64,000 nucleotides of DNA from Mesobacillus jeotgali (GTDB lineage Bacteria; Bacillota; Bacilli; Bacillales; Cytobacillaceae): contig NZ_CP134494.1 in assembly GCF_031759225.1 (NCBI RefSeq), positions 3,904,501-3,968,500 on the forward strand, given 5' to 3'. This document shows, piece after piece, positions 28,050-36,959 of the stretch. Under the pieces are notes generated by a model, which worked only from the letters and a program-made list of their open reading frames with translations, did not search any database and was not told where the DNA came from. How positions within the stretch are numbered: position 1 is the first letter of the stretch; the number at the start of each line of letters is the position of its first letter. The position numbers and the translations under genes are program-made.

Positions 28050-29045
28050 GTGAAAGAAGATCAAAAAGTTTATGACATCACGATTATCGGCGGGGGGCCT
28101 GCTGGTCTGTTCACTGCTTTCTACGGCGGAATGAGACAAGCATCTGTTAAGATTATTGAAAGTTTGCCGCAATTAGGCGGGCAATTATCAGCACTTTATC
28201 CTGAAAAGTACATATATGATGTTGCCGGTTTTCCAAAGGTTCGTGCCCAGGAGCTGATCAACAACCTGAAAGAGCAAATGGCGAAATTCGAGCCGGCTAC
28301 TGCTCTTGAGCAATCAGTTGAAAAGCTGGAAAAACTGGAAGACGGAACAATTAAACTAACTACTGATAAAGAAGTTCACTATACAAAAACAGTCATCATC
28401 ACAGCAGGAAACGGTGCGTTCCAGCCTCGCAGACTTGAACTTGAAAGCGCTGCCCAATATGAAGGCAAGAACCTGCACTATTTTATCGACGACTTAAATC
28501 AATTCGCTGGCCAAAAGGTTGCTGTCCTGGGCGGAGGCGATTCAGCCGTTGACTGGGCATTGATGCTTGAGCCAATCGCTGAACAAGTAACCATCGTCCA
28601 CCGACGCGACAAGTTCCGCGCTCATGAGCACAGTGTCGAAAACCTTCAAAACTCTAAAGTTGATATCAAGACACCTTATGTGCCAACAGAACTGATTGGT
28701 GATGGCAATGCAATCAGCCAAATCGTCCTTAAGGACGCAAATGGCGAAGATACTGTAGCCGTTGACGTTGACGCAGTTATCTGCAACTTCGGTTTCGTTT
28801 CCTCTCTTGGACCAATCAAGGAGTGGGGCCTAGAAATCGAAAAGAACTCCATTGTCGTCAACTCGAAAATGGAAACGAATATCCCGGGCGTTTATGCTGC
28901 AGGAGACATCTGCACATACGAAGGGAAGGTCAAGCTGATCGCAACAGGATTCGGTGAAGCTCCGACAGCTGTCAACAACGCTAAATCCTACATGGATCCG
29001 AAAGCGAAGACACAGCCGCTTCACAGTTCTTCAATGTTTAAATAA
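28050..29045 (+). CDS. yumC: Ferredoxin/flavodoxin--NADP+ reductase YumC
   Basis: 331 residues of the thioredoxin-reductase-like FNR type. FAD motif [15 protein letters not shown] near residue 10, NADP motif [13 protein letters not shown] near residue 155, and [19 protein letters not shown] near the C-terminus. No CxxC redox pair, which separates it from thioredoxin reductase. It supplies reduced ferredoxin or flavodoxin for Fe-S and other reactions. GTG start preceded by GAGGGGG. Confidence 0.93.
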   Translation: MKEDQKVYDITIIGGGPAGLFTAFYGGMRQASVKIIESLPQLGGQLSALYPEKYIYDVAGFPKVRAQELINNLKEQMAKFEPATALEQSVEKLEKLEDGTIKLTTDKEVHYTKTVIITAGNGAFQPRRLELESAAQYEGKNLHYFIDDLNQFAGQKVAVLGGGDSAVDWALMLEPIAEQVTIVHRRDKFRAHEHSVENLQNSKVDIKTPYVPTELIGDGNAISQIVLKDANGEDTVAVDVDAVICNFGFVSSLGPIKEWGLEIEKNSIVVNSKMETNIPGVYAAGDICTYEGKVKLIATGFGEAPTAVNNAKSYMDPKAKTQPLHSSSMFK

Positions 29046-29074
29046 TAGAGAAAAGCACAAGCGCTTCTCTTAAT

Positions 29075-29107
29075 GCAAAAAAAGCAAGGTCCGCGGACCT
29101 TGCTTTT
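29075..29107. terminator. Bidirectional terminator between yumC and yutM
   Basis: AAAGCAAGGTCC / GGACCTTGCTTT near-perfect palindrome with a minimal loop, T-run on one side and A-run on the other. Confidence 0.92.
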
Positions 29108-29110
29108 TCT

Positions 29111-29473
29111 TTAACATTCTTCAGGCGTTCCTTCACGGGTTGCCGTTTTGAAACTTGAACCGCAGCCGCATGATGCGATCGCGTTCGGGTTGTCGATTGT
29201 GAAGCCGCCGCCCATCAACGATTGCTTATAGCTAATTTTCGTACCATTCAGGACTGGTGCGCTTTCCTTATCCACAAGGATTTTGATGCCATGCTGCTCA
29301 AGCTGAGTGTCGCCTTCTTCCACTTCATGGGCGAAACCCATGCCATAAGAAAGGCCGCTGCAGCCGCCGCCTTTTACTGAAACGCGAAGGTAAGCGTCTT
29401 CCGTCTCATTTTGTTTCATCATATCTTTAACCTGCAAAGCAGCTTCTTCAGTTAGAATCACAATGTTTTCCAT
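29111..29473 (-). CDS. yutM: A-type Fe-S cluster carrier YutM
   Basis: 120 residues, HesB/IscA family, with three cluster-ligating cysteines: C38 in GGGCSG, then C102 and C104 in SCGCGSSF. Holds and transfers Fe-S clusters to apo-enzymes, working with the SUF system at the right end of the window. Good GGAGG ribosome site before ATG. Confidence 0.92.
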   Translation of the reverse strand: MENIVILTEEAALQVKDMMKQNETEDAYLRVSVKGGGCSGLSYGMGFAHEVEEGDTQLEQHGIKILVDKESAPVLNGTKISYKQSLMGGGFTIDNPNAIASCGCGSSFKTATREGTPEEC

Positions 29474-29642
29474 TTTAAAACCTCCTTGATCCCTTTCTTC
29501 TTAGTATACTCACACTTTTTCCATTCCTCAACCAATCGAGCCGAAAAAGAATTCTCTTCAAGTTTCCCACTCCACAGCCGATAAAATTGGTATAATATAC
29601 CCAAACCTCGTTTTGAAATCCCAGGAGAATTGGCAGGTGTCG

Positions 29643-30341
29643 ATGATGACTCAATTAGTACCTCTCTACGATAAAAAGTACACATGCTCAATGTGCGAGA
29701 ATTCCTTCACGACCAAGAAGGTTCGCTCCCGTTTTGTAAAAGTCCTCCGCTTTGATACTGACTTTGCCCCTCTGTATGCCGATGGTTTTGAAAATCCAAA
29801 TTTTTACTATATCAATGTCTGCCCTGACTGTGGCTATTCCTTCTCAGACGACTTCAGCCATTATTTCCCGCCTGGAGCTAAACAAATCATCCAGGAAAGA
29901 ATCTGCAGCCAGTGGGTCCCTCATAACTATGGTGAGGAGCGGACAATCCAGGAGGCAGTCAATACCTTCAAGCTAGCAGCCTATTGTTCGATGCTGAAAA
30001 AAGAGAAGCATATAGTGTCAGCCGGCCTTTACATCCGAATTGCCTGGCTGTATCGCTCATCAGAAAACCACGACCAGGAAATGCGCTTTTTAAAACTTGC
30101 CCTCAAGGAATATACAGAGTCGTACAGCACTGGCGACTATAAAGGAACCCAGGTATCCGAACTGCGCCTCATGTACCTGATCGGGGAACTCTCCAGAAGA
30201 GTCGGGCAAACACAGGATGCCGTGCGATTTTTCTCAAGAGTAATCGAAAAACAAAGACAGTCTGCCGAACCGCAAATAATCGCGCTCGCAAAGGAACGCT
30301 GGCAGGAGATGCGGGAAAAGCAAATGGTTGGAGGCAACTGA
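29643..30341 (+). CDS. DUF2225 family protein
   Basis: About 232 residues. N-terminal zinc-binding type cysteines CSMC (residues ~15-18) and CPDC (~61-64), followed by an alpha-helical, TPR-like region (YIRIAWLYRSS, LRLMYLIGELSRRVGQ). No membrane or signal sequence. Function unknown. Two adjacent ATG codons (29643 and 29646) follow an AGGTG. Confidence 0.8.
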   Translation: MMTQLVPLYDKKYTCSMCENSFTTKKVRSRFVKVLRFDTDFAPLYADGFENPNFYYINVCPDCGYSFSDDFSHYFPPGAKQIIQERICSQWVPHNYGEERTIQEAVNTFKLAAYCSMLKKEKHIVSAGLYIRIAWLYRSSENHDQEMRFLKLALKEYTESYSTGDYKGTQVSELRLMYLIGELSRRVGQTQDAVRFFSRVIEKQRQSAEPQIIALAKERWQEMREKQMVGGN

Positions 30342-30386
30342 GTTCACCTCCCTCAGGGGAAGCACCCATTTGAAGAAATCTATGAA

Positions 30387-30423
30387 AAAGGCTGGCAATG
30401 GTGTAATCCATGCCAGCCTTTTT
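30387..30423. terminator. Bidirectional terminator between the DUF2225 gene and yuzB
   Basis: AAAGGCTGGCA / TGCCAGCCTTT stem around a 14-base loop that extends the pairing; flanked by A-run and T-run. Confidence 0.85.
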
Positions 30424-30428
30424 ATCTA

Positions 30429-30668
30429 TTAAAACATCGGATTTTCATCCAGGTATTTATAAACATTTTCAACCAGCTCATCAGGGGTGTCGCCGACCAC
30501 CGGATCGCCGTTTACAAGCGCAAACATTGACATTGCGCATTTCCCACAATAACCAAGGCATCCGTATTCGATGACATCAAGGTCAGGATCTCGTTCAAGC
30601 TCTGCCCTTGCAGCCTGGGAACCGCTGGCAAGATTGCTGATACAGAATTCAATGATTGGCTTAATCAT
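30429..30668 (-). CDS. yuzB: YuzB, DUF1450 (UPF0349) protein
   Basis: 79 residues from ATG 30668 (GAGAGGTG seven bases upstream). Cysteine pattern FCISN..., then [17 protein letters not shown], resembles a ferredoxin-like thioredoxin fold that could bind a metal cluster. In Bacilli it lies beside yutJ. Function unknown. Confidence 0.87.
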   Translation of the reverse strand: MIKPIIEFCISNLASGSQAARAELERDPDLDVIEYGCLGYCGKCAMSMFALVNGDPVVGDTPDELVENVYKYLDENPMF

Positions 30669-30914
30669 TTGTTTCACCTCTCTACTAATTTTTAATCGTA
30701 CCCTTTTTAAGGCAAATCGTCAATTTCCGAGGCTTGTGGCATCCACAAAATTGTTGTTATTTTGTCACAATTTCGTTATACTTTTTATGGTGATTTATTG
30801 AACATAAAAATATCTCAGAATAATATCGAAAAATGTATCCGTTTACGGATTTGTAGAACGAGCTGGAGAAACTTCATTAACTGTCTTTCGATGAGTTAAA
30901 AAGGGGAAATTCAC

Positions 30915-31982
30915 ATGAAAAATCTCGTTATTCTTGGCGGCGGCTACGGCGGCATGCGCGTCCTTCATAAATTGCTGCCGAATGATCTGCCGGAAGATGT
31001 ATCAATCACGTTGATTGACCGTGTTCCATACCATTGTTTAAAAACAGAATATTATGCCCTGGCTGCAGGTACGATTTCAGACCAGCATATCCGGGTATCC
31101 TTTCCTGAGCACCCCCGCCTTCAGTTAAAATATGCTGAAGTCACTGCCATCAATCTCGAGGATCGCAAGGTGGAGCTGCAGGGCGATGAATCCGTTCAGT
31201 TTGATGACCTTATTATCGGACTTGGCTGTGAAGATAAATATCACAATGTCCCAGGAGCCGACCAATTCACATACAGCATCCAATCCATTGAAAAGTCCCG
31301 TGCAACCTATCAGGCACTGAACAATTTGCCGGCTGGTTCAACCGTTTCAATCGTCGGCGCAGGATTAAGTGGTGTTGAGCTTGCAAGCGAATTGGCGGAA
31401 AGCCGCAAAGACTTGAAAATAAAGCTTTTTGACCGTGGAAACCATATCCTTTCCGCTTTCTCTGAGCGCCTTAGCACCTATGTGGAAAATTGGTTTGATA
31501 ATCACAATGTAGAAATCATCAACAATGCGAATATCACGGAAGTGCAAAAAAACGTCCTCTACAATCACGATGAGCCGATTGTATGCGACGCGATTGTATG
31601 GACAGCCGGTATCCAGGCTAATCGACTTGTCCGCGAGATGGACGTTGAAAAAGATGGCATGGGCCGCGCAGTAGTCACTCCGCAGCATAATCTGCCAGGC
31701 TATGAAAATGTTTATATCGTCGGGGATTGCGCAAGCCTGCCACACGCACCAAGTGCACAGCTTGCGGAAGGACAGGCAGAACAAATCGTCCAGGTTCTGC
31801 AAAAACGCTGGAAAGGTGAAGAACCGCCAGAATCCTTCCCGCCGATCAAACTGAAAGGCGTCATCGGTTCACTCGGCAAAAAACACGGCTTCGGCCTTGT
31901 CGCCGAACGCCCGATAACAGGCCGCGTCGCACGTTTGTTGAAGTCAGGGATCTTGTGGATGTATAAATATCATAATGGTTGA
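30915..31982 (+). CDS. yutJ: NADH dehydrogenase-like flavoprotein YutJ
   Basis: 355 residues, NDH-2 family: FAD motif VILGGGYGGMRVL at the N-terminus, NADH motif SIVGAGLSGVELASEL near residue 145, and VYIVGDCASLPHAPSAQLAEGQ near 275. It is shorter than YumB at the C-terminus and lacks the usual membrane-anchoring amphipathic extension, so it may use a soluble acceptor. ATG with AAAAGGGG upstream. Confidence 0.88.
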   Translation: MKNLVILGGGYGGMRVLHKLLPNDLPEDVSITLIDRVPYHCLKTEYYALAAGTISDQHIRVSFPEHPRLQLKYAEVTAINLEDRKVELQGDESVQFDDLIIGLGCEDKYHNVPGADQFTYSIQSIEKSRATYQALNNLPAGSTVSIVGAGLSGVELASELAESRKDLKIKLFDRGNHILSAFSERLSTYVENWFDNHNVEIINNANITEVQKNVLYNHDEPIVCDAIVWTAGIQANRLVREMDVEKDGMGRAVVTPQHNLPGYENVYIVGDCASLPHAPSAQLAEGQAEQIVQVLQKRWKGEEPPESFPPIKLKGVIGSLGKKHGFGLVAERPITGRVARLLKSGILWMYKYHNG

Positions 31983-31992
31983 TCATTTTTGT

Positions 31993-32026
31993 GAACCGGG
32001 CGAGGGTGCCCGGTTCTTTATTTTTT
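31993..32026 (+). terminator. yutJ terminator
   Basis: GAACCGGGC / GCCCGGTTC nine-pair stem, GAGGGT loop, then TTTATTTTTT. Confidence 0.93.
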
Positions 32027-32057
32027 CCTAACTGGTAAAAATCAGTGGAAATTTCCA

Positions 32058-32172
32058 GTTCGCCAATATAATTGTGAACTTCGCCAATATAATCAGATTT
32101 TCGCCAATAAACTGGTCGGTTTCGCCAATAAATTAAAAAAAACGCCAATAAAGTTGTGAACTTCGCCAAATA
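32058..32172. repeat. Six-unit array of a short motif spaced 20-21 bp
   Basis: CGCCAATA (last copy CGCCAAAT) begins at 32061, 32082, 32102, 32123, 32143 and 32164: steps 21, 20, 21, 20, 21. The longer motif is TTCGCCAATAAA with about eight variable bases between copies. It sits in the convergent gap between yutJ and yuzD, after the yutJ terminator. Confidence 0.9.
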
Positions 32173-32218
32173 AATATTTTACCACATATTGAATCATTAA
32201 AATGCTCCGCCAAATGAA

Positions 32219-32246
32219 GAAAAAAGCACCCCATTTCGGAATGCTC
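32219..32246 (-). terminator. yuzD terminator
   Basis: Minus strand AGCATTCC / GGGGTGCT stem (one mismatch/wobble), GAAAT loop, then TTTTTTC. Confidence 0.7.
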
Positions 32247-32255
32247 TCTACAGAA

Positions 32256-32582
32256 TTACGCTGAAACATACCCGTACTTCTCCAATTCTGCGTAAATGGT
32301 TTTCAATTTCGGGTTTCCTTCGCCGACGATCTTGCCTTCGAGCAGAACGACAGGATAAAACATGTCTTCTTCGATCACTTTTTCGGCGAATTCCTTTTTC
32401 GCTTCCTCTTCTGGAGGGTTATGGATATCAACATAAACAATTTTGAATGGCTGGTCTGCATATTTGCGGCTGATCGCGGCTTCAAGCCATTCATATGTTT
32501 CTTTTGAGGATGGCAGGTTCACACAGCTTGGGCATAATACTTCTGCACCGTAAACGACGATTTCTACCTCTTTGCGTTCCAT
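32256..32582 (-). CDS. yuzD: YuzD, DUF1462 thioredoxin-like protein
   Basis: 108 residues from ATG 32582 (AGGGGG nine bases upstream). Starts ERKEVEIVVYGAEVLCPSCVNLPSSKETYEWLEAA: beta strand, CPSC redox-type pair and helix, as in a thioredoxin fold. Divergent from yutI (NfuA-like), an arrangement also seen in B. subtilis; a role in Fe-S biogenesis is inference. Confidence 0.87.
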   Translation of the reverse strand: MERKEVEIVVYGAEVLCPSCVNLPSSKETYEWLEAAISRKYADQPFKIVYVDIHNPPEEEAKKEFAEKVIEEDMFYPVVLLEGKIVGEGNPKLKTIYAELEKYGYVSA

Positions 32583-32733
32583 TATCAATTACCCCCTGTT
32601 ATTTTCTTTTATTTTACTATACGATGAAAAAGATGCATAAGGAAAAAACTGTGTTCGCTGGTTTTTCGGTTAATTGGATAGATTTTTCCGGCCGATAAGA
32701 TTATAATAAGTATTATGAAAGGAGTCGATTTGC

Positions 32734-32970
32734 ATGACTGAACAGCAAATGTTTGAGCAAGTACAGGAAGTATTAGATAAATTGCGCCCATTCCTTCTTC
32801 GCGATGGTGGAGACTGTGAACTAGTTGATGTTGAGGATGGCATTGTTAAACTTCGCCTGCTAGGTGCATGCGGAAGCTGCCCGAGCTCCACAATTACGCT
32901 TAAGGCTGGAATCGAACGCGCACTTTTAGAGGAAGTACCTGGTGTTGTTGAGGTTGAACAGGTATTCTAA
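32734..32970 (+). CDS. yutI: NfuA/NifU C-terminal-like Fe-S scaffold YutI
   Basis: 78-residue NifU C-terminal domain with the cluster-binding CxxC, C46 and C49 in [18 protein letters not shown]. It assembles or carries a 4Fe-4S cluster for transfer to target enzymes such as lipoyl synthase. ATG has AAAGGAG upstream. Its terminator has been split by an insertion sequence. Confidence 0.92.
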   Translation: MTEQQMFEQVQEVLDKLRPFLLRDGGDCELVDVEDGIVKLRLLGACGSCPSSTITLKAGIERALLEEVPGVVEVEQVF

Positions 32971-32983
32971 TTAACCAATAATA

Positions 32984-33015
32984 AAGCGGTTTTGCCAACA
33001 ATGGCAAAACCGCTT
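32984..33015 (+). repeat. Left copy of the 32-bp IS target duplication (former yutI terminator stem)
   Basis: AAGCGGTTTTGCC / GGCAAAACCGCTT hairpin, identical to 34755-34786. Its T-run has been moved away by the insertion and remains only after the right copy. Confidence 0.92.
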
Positions 33016-33017
33016 CA

Positions 33018-33066
33018 GACTGTAGACAAACTCGATGAAAATCCTGTTTGTTTACAGTCTTTTTTT
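33018..33066 (+). terminator. Hairpin with T-run inside the left IS end
   Basis: GACTGTAGACAAAC / GTTTGTTTACAGTC stem with 14 positions (one mismatch), then TTTTTTT. It would stop read-through from yutI into the transposase. Confidence 0.75.
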
Positions 33067-33085
33067 GGATGGTGCTCGAATGGGG

Positions 33086-33221
33086 CTGTTGATTTCCGTT
33101 CCAGGCGCTTCGCTTTCCGCGGGGCCGGCGGTGAGCCTCCTCGTCGCCGTTGGCGCCTGCGGGGTCTCACCTGTCCGTCTGATTCCGCAGGAGTCTACGC
33201 GCCTTCCACTCCAATCAACAG
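33086..33221. repeat. Dispersed palindromic repeat, family A, short copy inside the IS
   Basis: Same CTGTTGATT ... AATCAACAG ends and internal blocks as 2011-2200, without its 54-bp internal segment. It lies between the left IS end and the transposase. Confidence 0.88.
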
Positions 33222-33296
33222 AATTCATCAACTTAGTGTGGAACTAACCATAAGTCTCTTTTAAAATAGATATATATAACGCTTGAGGTGATAAAT

Positions 33297-34655
33297 ATGC
33301 TTTCGAAAAATAATCCAATCCAACGAGATCAATTAGAAATGGTTGCTTTAGACCAACTGGTTCCTCAGGAACATTTAGTCCGCAAGATGGAAGCAGCCCT
33401 TGATTTTACTTTCATCTATGAATTGGTGAAGGATGTGTATTCGGAAGTAGGGCGCCCAAGCATTGACCCTGTGATTTTAATTAAACTTACCTTCATTCAA
33501 TATACCTTTGGCATCCGTTCCATGCGCCAGACCATTGCCGAAGTAGAAACGAATATGGCCTACCGCTGGTTTTTAGGTTATGGATTCCATGATAAAGTGC
33601 CCCACTTCTCCACCTTCGGGAAGAATTACGAACGCCGTTTTAAAGATACCGATTTGTTTGAACAGATCTTCTATCGAATTCTTAAGACCGCAGCTGATAA
33701 GAAACTTATTAGTGCTGAACATGTCTTTATTGATTCAACCCATGTAAAAGCAAGTGCGAATAAGCATAAATTCGAGAAGAAAGTGGTGCGTAAGGAAACA
33801 CGAGCGTATCAGGAGAAACTCCAGGAAGAAATCAATTTGGATCGGGAAGACCATGGGAAGAAGCCATTTCCTCCTGATAAATTTGATAAGGAAGAGTCAA
33901 AGGAAATCAAGGAAAGCACGACCGATCCGGAGAGTGGATACTACGTCAAAGACGAGCGCACAAAACAGTTTGCCTACTCCTTTCATGCGGCATCAGACCG
34001 TAACGGATTTGTCCTGGGGACAATTGTTACACCTGGTAACACGCATGACAGCCTGATTCTTGAGCCACTGGTAGAACAAGTGATAGAGAAAGTCGGAAAG
34101 CCCAAAGCCGTTGCGGCCGACGCAGCCTATAAAACTCCAGCTATTACGAAGTTCCTGATGGAAAACGAAATGACTCCGGCTTTGCCTTATACACGACCGC
34201 GAACGAAGGACGGATTCTTCCGTAAATATGACTATGTATATGACGAATTCTACGACTGTTATTTGTGTCCTGCCGGTGAGATCCTGAAGTATTCGACCAC
34301 CACAAAAGAGGGGTATCGTGAATATAAATCCCCAAAACACATCTGTGCAACCTGCCCGTTTTTAGCGCAATGTACAGAAAGCAAGGATCATCAAAAGGTG
34401 GTAACTCGCCATATCTGGCAGGAGTATGTGGAAGAAACGGACCACTTGAGGCACAAGCAGGAAGTAAAAGAAATCTATGCGAAGCGTAAGGAAACCATAG
34501 AGCGCGTATTCGCAGATGCAAAAGAAAAGCATGGCATGCGTTGGACAACCCTAAGGGGGCTTAAAAAATTGTCGATGCAGGCGATGCTTACTTTCGCTGC
34601 CTTGAACTTGAAGAAGATGGCCAACTGGACTTGGAGAAGTCCAGTAATGGCCTAA
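33297..34655 (+). CDS. IS1182-family DDE transposase
   Basis: 452 residues from ATG 33297 (TGAGGTG about six bases upstream). N-terminal DUF772-like region (RPSIDPVILIKLTFIQYTFGIRSMRQT) and a catalytic DDE core: Asp in HVFIDSTHVKAS, Asp in AVAADAAYKTPAI, Glu in ERVFADAKEKHGMRW. A cysteine group (CYLCPAG, CATCPFLAQC) lies between the last two. No frameshift or stop, so the element may still be mobile. Confidence 0.93.
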   Translation: MLSKNNPIQRDQLEMVALDQLVPQEHLVRKMEAALDFTFIYELVKDVYSEVGRPSIDPVILIKLTFIQYTFGIRSMRQTIAEVETNMAYRWFLGYGFHDKVPHFSTFGKNYERRFKDTDLFEQIFYRILKTAADKKLISAEHVFIDSTHVKASANKHKFEKKVVRKETRAYQEKLQEEINLDREDHGKKPFPPDKFDKEESKEIKESTTDPESGYYVKDERTKQFAYSFHAASDRNGFVLGTIVTPGNTHDSLILEPLVEQVIEKVGKPKAVAADAAYKTPAITKFLMENEMTPALPYTRPRTKDGFFRKYDYVYDEFYDCYLCPAGEILKYSTTTKEGYREYKSPKHICATCPFLAQCTESKDHQKVVTRHIWQEYVEETDHLRHKQEVKEIYAKRKETIERVFADAKEKHGMRWTTLRGLKKLSMQAMLTFAALNLKKMANWTWRSPVMA

Positions 34656-34709
34656 AAGTATAGCGAAGAGAGTCTATTTTCTTTAAAACATCCGACGAAA
34701 TCCAAAAGG

Positions 34710-34742
34710 GGGTTCGGAATGAGACCATTCCGAACCCCTTTT
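34710..34742. terminator. Terminator in the right end of the IS
   Basis: GGGGTTCGGAATG / CATTCCGAACCCC perfect 13-bp stem, AGAC loop, followed by TTTT. Confidence 0.9.
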
Positions 34743-34754
34743 GTCGACAAACTG

Positions 34755-34790
34755 AAGCGGTTTTGCCAACAATGGCAAAACCGCTTTTTT
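34755..34790 (+). terminator. Right copy of the target duplication, functional yutI-type terminator
   Basis: Second 32-bp hairpin copy, followed by TTTTTTT, so this copy keeps the full terminator. It now separates the IS from thrB. Confidence 0.9.
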
Positions 34791-34794
34791 TCGT

Positions 34795-35679
34795 CTAAAT
34801 GATGGATGACCTACACCCGTCCTGATCAATCTTCAGGCTGAAAATCTCCATCCCCACGAGACGCTGCCTCAATTTTTCTGCGACTTCTTCCCCTCTGCCG
34901 GGTTGTGCCAGGCAGAGGATCGATGGTCCCGCTCCGCTCAAGGCAACACCGAATGCTCCTGATTGGATCGCCTTTTCCTGTAATTCTTCAAAAAAGGGCA
35001 CAAGTGCTTTCCTGTATGGCTGATGGAACAAGTCTGCTGCCATCATTTTACCTGCCAGCGGCCAATTCTTTATCATCAAAGCAGCAAGCAGCTGGTTGGC
35101 AACAGCGCTTGCCTGGACGCTGCGCTGGTAATCCATCACTGTTGGGAGGACATCGCGGGACGTTTCCGTCAGCAGCTCCTGTTTCGGCACGGCAAGAATC
35201 GGATCAAATTGAACCTGGTCAAGCACCGTTAAATCAACCTCGTCCCCTGTTTGACTGCCGACTACGACGCCGCCAAACAAGCTCGCTCCGGCATTATCCG
35301 GATGCCCTTCGAACCGGGTGGCCACGGCCAGCTTTTCATATCGCGTCAATTGCAGCCCGCAGAATTCATTGGCCAGTTCTACCCCCGCGACAATCGCTGC
35401 TGCACTGGAACCAAGTCCTCTCGCAAGCGGGATATCGCTTTTTACAGATACATGTAACGAAGGCATTGCTTGCTTGTACAACTCCGCTGTTTGGATTGCG
35501 ATCTGGCAAATGAAGTTTTTCTCATCTACAGGAAACCCTGCCAAGGAATCGGAAAGAGGAACAACTTCCCATTTGTCACTTATTTCAGCATGAACTTCCA
35601 TGTAAAGGTTCAAAGCGACACCGAGTGAGTCAAAACCGGGGCCCAGGTTCGCAGAGCTGGCCGGAACTTTTACGGACAA
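34795..35679 (-). CDS. thrB: Homoserine kinase
   Basis: GHMP kinase that phosphorylates homoserine with ATP. From TTG 35679 (AAGGGGG six bases upstream) it is 294 residues and begins SVKVPASSANLGPGFDSLG, the usual family N-terminus; the phosphate loop is DIPLARGLGSSAAAIVAG. The frame also stays open back to ATG 35901, which overlaps the thrC stop as ATGA; that would add 74 residues made largely of an eight-residue repeat not found in normal ThrB. The short start is preferred but not proven. Confidence 0.9.
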   Translation of the reverse strand: MSVKVPASSANLGPGFDSLGVALNLYMEVHAEISDKWEVVPLSDSLAGFPVDEKNFICQIAIQTAELYKQAMPSLHVSVKSDIPLARGLGSSAAAIVAGVELANEFCGLQLTRYEKLAVATRFEGHPDNAGASLFGGVVVGSQTGDEVDLTVLDQVQFDPILAVPKQELLTETSRDVLPTVMDYQRSVQASAVANQLLAALMIKNWPLAGKMMAADLFHQPYRKALVPFFEELQEKAIQSGAFGVALSGAGPSILCLAQPGRGEEVAEKLRQRLVGMEIFSLKIDQDGCRSSII

Positions 35680-35698
35680 GACTTGCCCCCTTCGTATT

Positions 35699-35890
35699 GC
35701 AGCAGCTAATGTTTTCCCTCTTTCAGCAGCTAAAGGGCTCCTGCTACCAGCGGCCAGTGGTTTTCCACCTTCAGCAGCTAATGCGCTCCTGCTCTCGCCA
35801 GCTAGTGGTTCCCCTTTTTCAGTTGCAGCTTCTTTCATGGTGCCCTCAGCTAAAGGGTTCCTGCCCCCAGCAGCTGCCAATGGTTCCTCG
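35699..35890 (-). repeat. Eight-unit 24-bp tandem repeat between thrC and the thrB core
   Basis: AGCTA-type cores fall at 35704, 35728, 35752 (degenerate), 35776, 35800, 35827 (shifted 3), 35848 and 35872, a 24-bp step. Read in the thrB frame it encodes octapeptides of the type LAAxGxKP (LAAEGGKP, LAAGSRSP, LAAERGKT). It separates the thrC stop from the likely thrB start by about 220 bases. Confidence 0.85.
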
Positions 35891-35897
35891 ATGCCCC

Positions 35898-36959
35898 TCA
35901 TTGACTGACCACTCCCCTGATATAATCGCCGACGATCCTTTCGTCATTTGGAAGCAGCACTGGTGAGATGGAGCTGATGTCAATTGCTGTTGAAGGATCT
36001 TTCAATCCGTTTCCAGTCAGCACGGCAACTATTCTAGAGCCACGAGGTATGTCTCCTCGCTGTAAAAGTTTATGGATGCCTGCGAGCGATGCACACGACC
36101 CTGGCTCTGCAAAAACCCCTTCCGAAACAGCCAGTTGGCTGTATGCTTGTAAGATTTCTTCATCCGACACGAAATCGATCTTTCCTTCCGATTCATCCCG
36201 GGCAGCGACGGCGAGGTCCCAGCTTGCCGGGTTGCCAATGCGGATGGCCGTTGCGATCGTCTCCGGCTGTTCTATCGGCTGCCCTTTGACAATCGCGGCC
36301 GCACCTTCTGCCTCAAAACCGAACATTCGCGGCAAACCAGTACGCTTGCTGGCATTGTATTCTTTGAAGCCTTTCCAATAAGCGCTGATATTTCCCGCAT
36401 TACCTACAGGGATCGCAAGGATATCAGGTGCTCCGCCCAGCTGGTCACAAATTTCAAAGGCTGCCGTTTTTTGCCCTTCAATGCGGTATGGATTGACGGA
36501 ATTCACCAATGTGACTGGCTCGTTTTCGCTGATCGCCCTGACCATTTTCAATGCTTCATCAAAGTTTCCCTCGATTGAAACGATGCTTGCGCCATACATC
36601 ACGGCTTGTGCGAGTTTGCCCATTGCGATTTTTCCATCAGGGATGACGATGATCGACCTCATTCCTGCCCTTGCCGCATAAGCTGCCGCAGAGGCAGAAG
36701 TGTTGCCTGTCGAGGCGCAGATGACAGTGTCACTGCCTGCTTCCTTCGCTTTGGCGACCGCCATGACCATCCCTCTGTCCTTAAAGGAACCCGTCGGATT
36801 CACTCCTTCTACTTTTACATATAAATCAATTCCCCACTCTTCTGACAGCTGGTCGAGCCTGATCAGCGGGGTATTCCCTTCATGAAGGGTGAGCATTGGT
36901 GTATCGGCATTGACTGGCAAGTATTCCTTATATTCACTTAACAGCCCCCGCCACCTCAT
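35898..36959 (-). CDS. thrC: Threonine synthase
   Basis: 353-residue PLP enzyme converting O-phosphohomoserine to threonine. The PLP lysine lies in [11 protein letters not shown] near residue 60, [14 protein letters not shown] binds substrate, and [15 protein letters not shown] binds the cofactor phosphate. ATGA overlap with hom upstream; its stop overlaps the possible long thrB start. Middle gene of hom-thrC-thrB. Confidence 0.94.
   Translation of the reverse strand: MRWRGLLSEYKEYLPVNADTPMLTLHEGNTPLIRLDQLSEEWGIDLYVKVEGVNPTGSFKDRGMVMAVAKAKEAGSDTVICASTGNTSASAAAYAARAGMRSIIVIPDGKIAMGKLAQAVMYGASIVSIEGNFDEALKMVRAISENEPVTLVNSVNPYRIEGQKTAAFEICDQLGGAPDILAIPVGNAGNISAYWKGFKEYNASKRTGLPRMFGFEAEGAAAIVKGQPIEQPETIATAIRIGNPASWDLAVAARDESEGKIDFVSDEEILQAYSQLAVSEGVFAEPGSCASLAGIHKLLQRGDIPRGSRIVAVLTGNGLKDPSTAIDISSISPVLLPNDERIVGDYIRGVVSQ

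Larger units (their letters stand above)
33016..34754 (+). mobile_element. IS1182-family insertion sequence, intact
   Basis: 1739 bp between two exact 32-bp copies of a terminator hairpin. Left end CAGACTGTAGACAAAC and right end (inverted) CAGTTTGTCGACAAAA match at 12 of 16 positions, giving terminal inverted repeats. Inside are a hairpin with T-run just after the left end (about 33018-33066), a family A palindromic repeat, one full transposase gene and a perfect GGGGTTCGGAATG / CATTCCGAACCCC terminator (34710-34739). Target duplications of tens of bp and palindromic targets are, to my memory, recorded for IS1182 elements. Confidence 0.9.

Noticed and set aside
30730..30800. Rex site before yutJ (TTTTGTCACAATTT)
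   Set aside because: Only one half-site fits; the other half lacks GTGA at the required distance.
33754..34548. Alternative open frames across the transposase region on both strands
   Set aside because: They overlap the transposase gene, which has its own ribosome site and the full DDE motifs.
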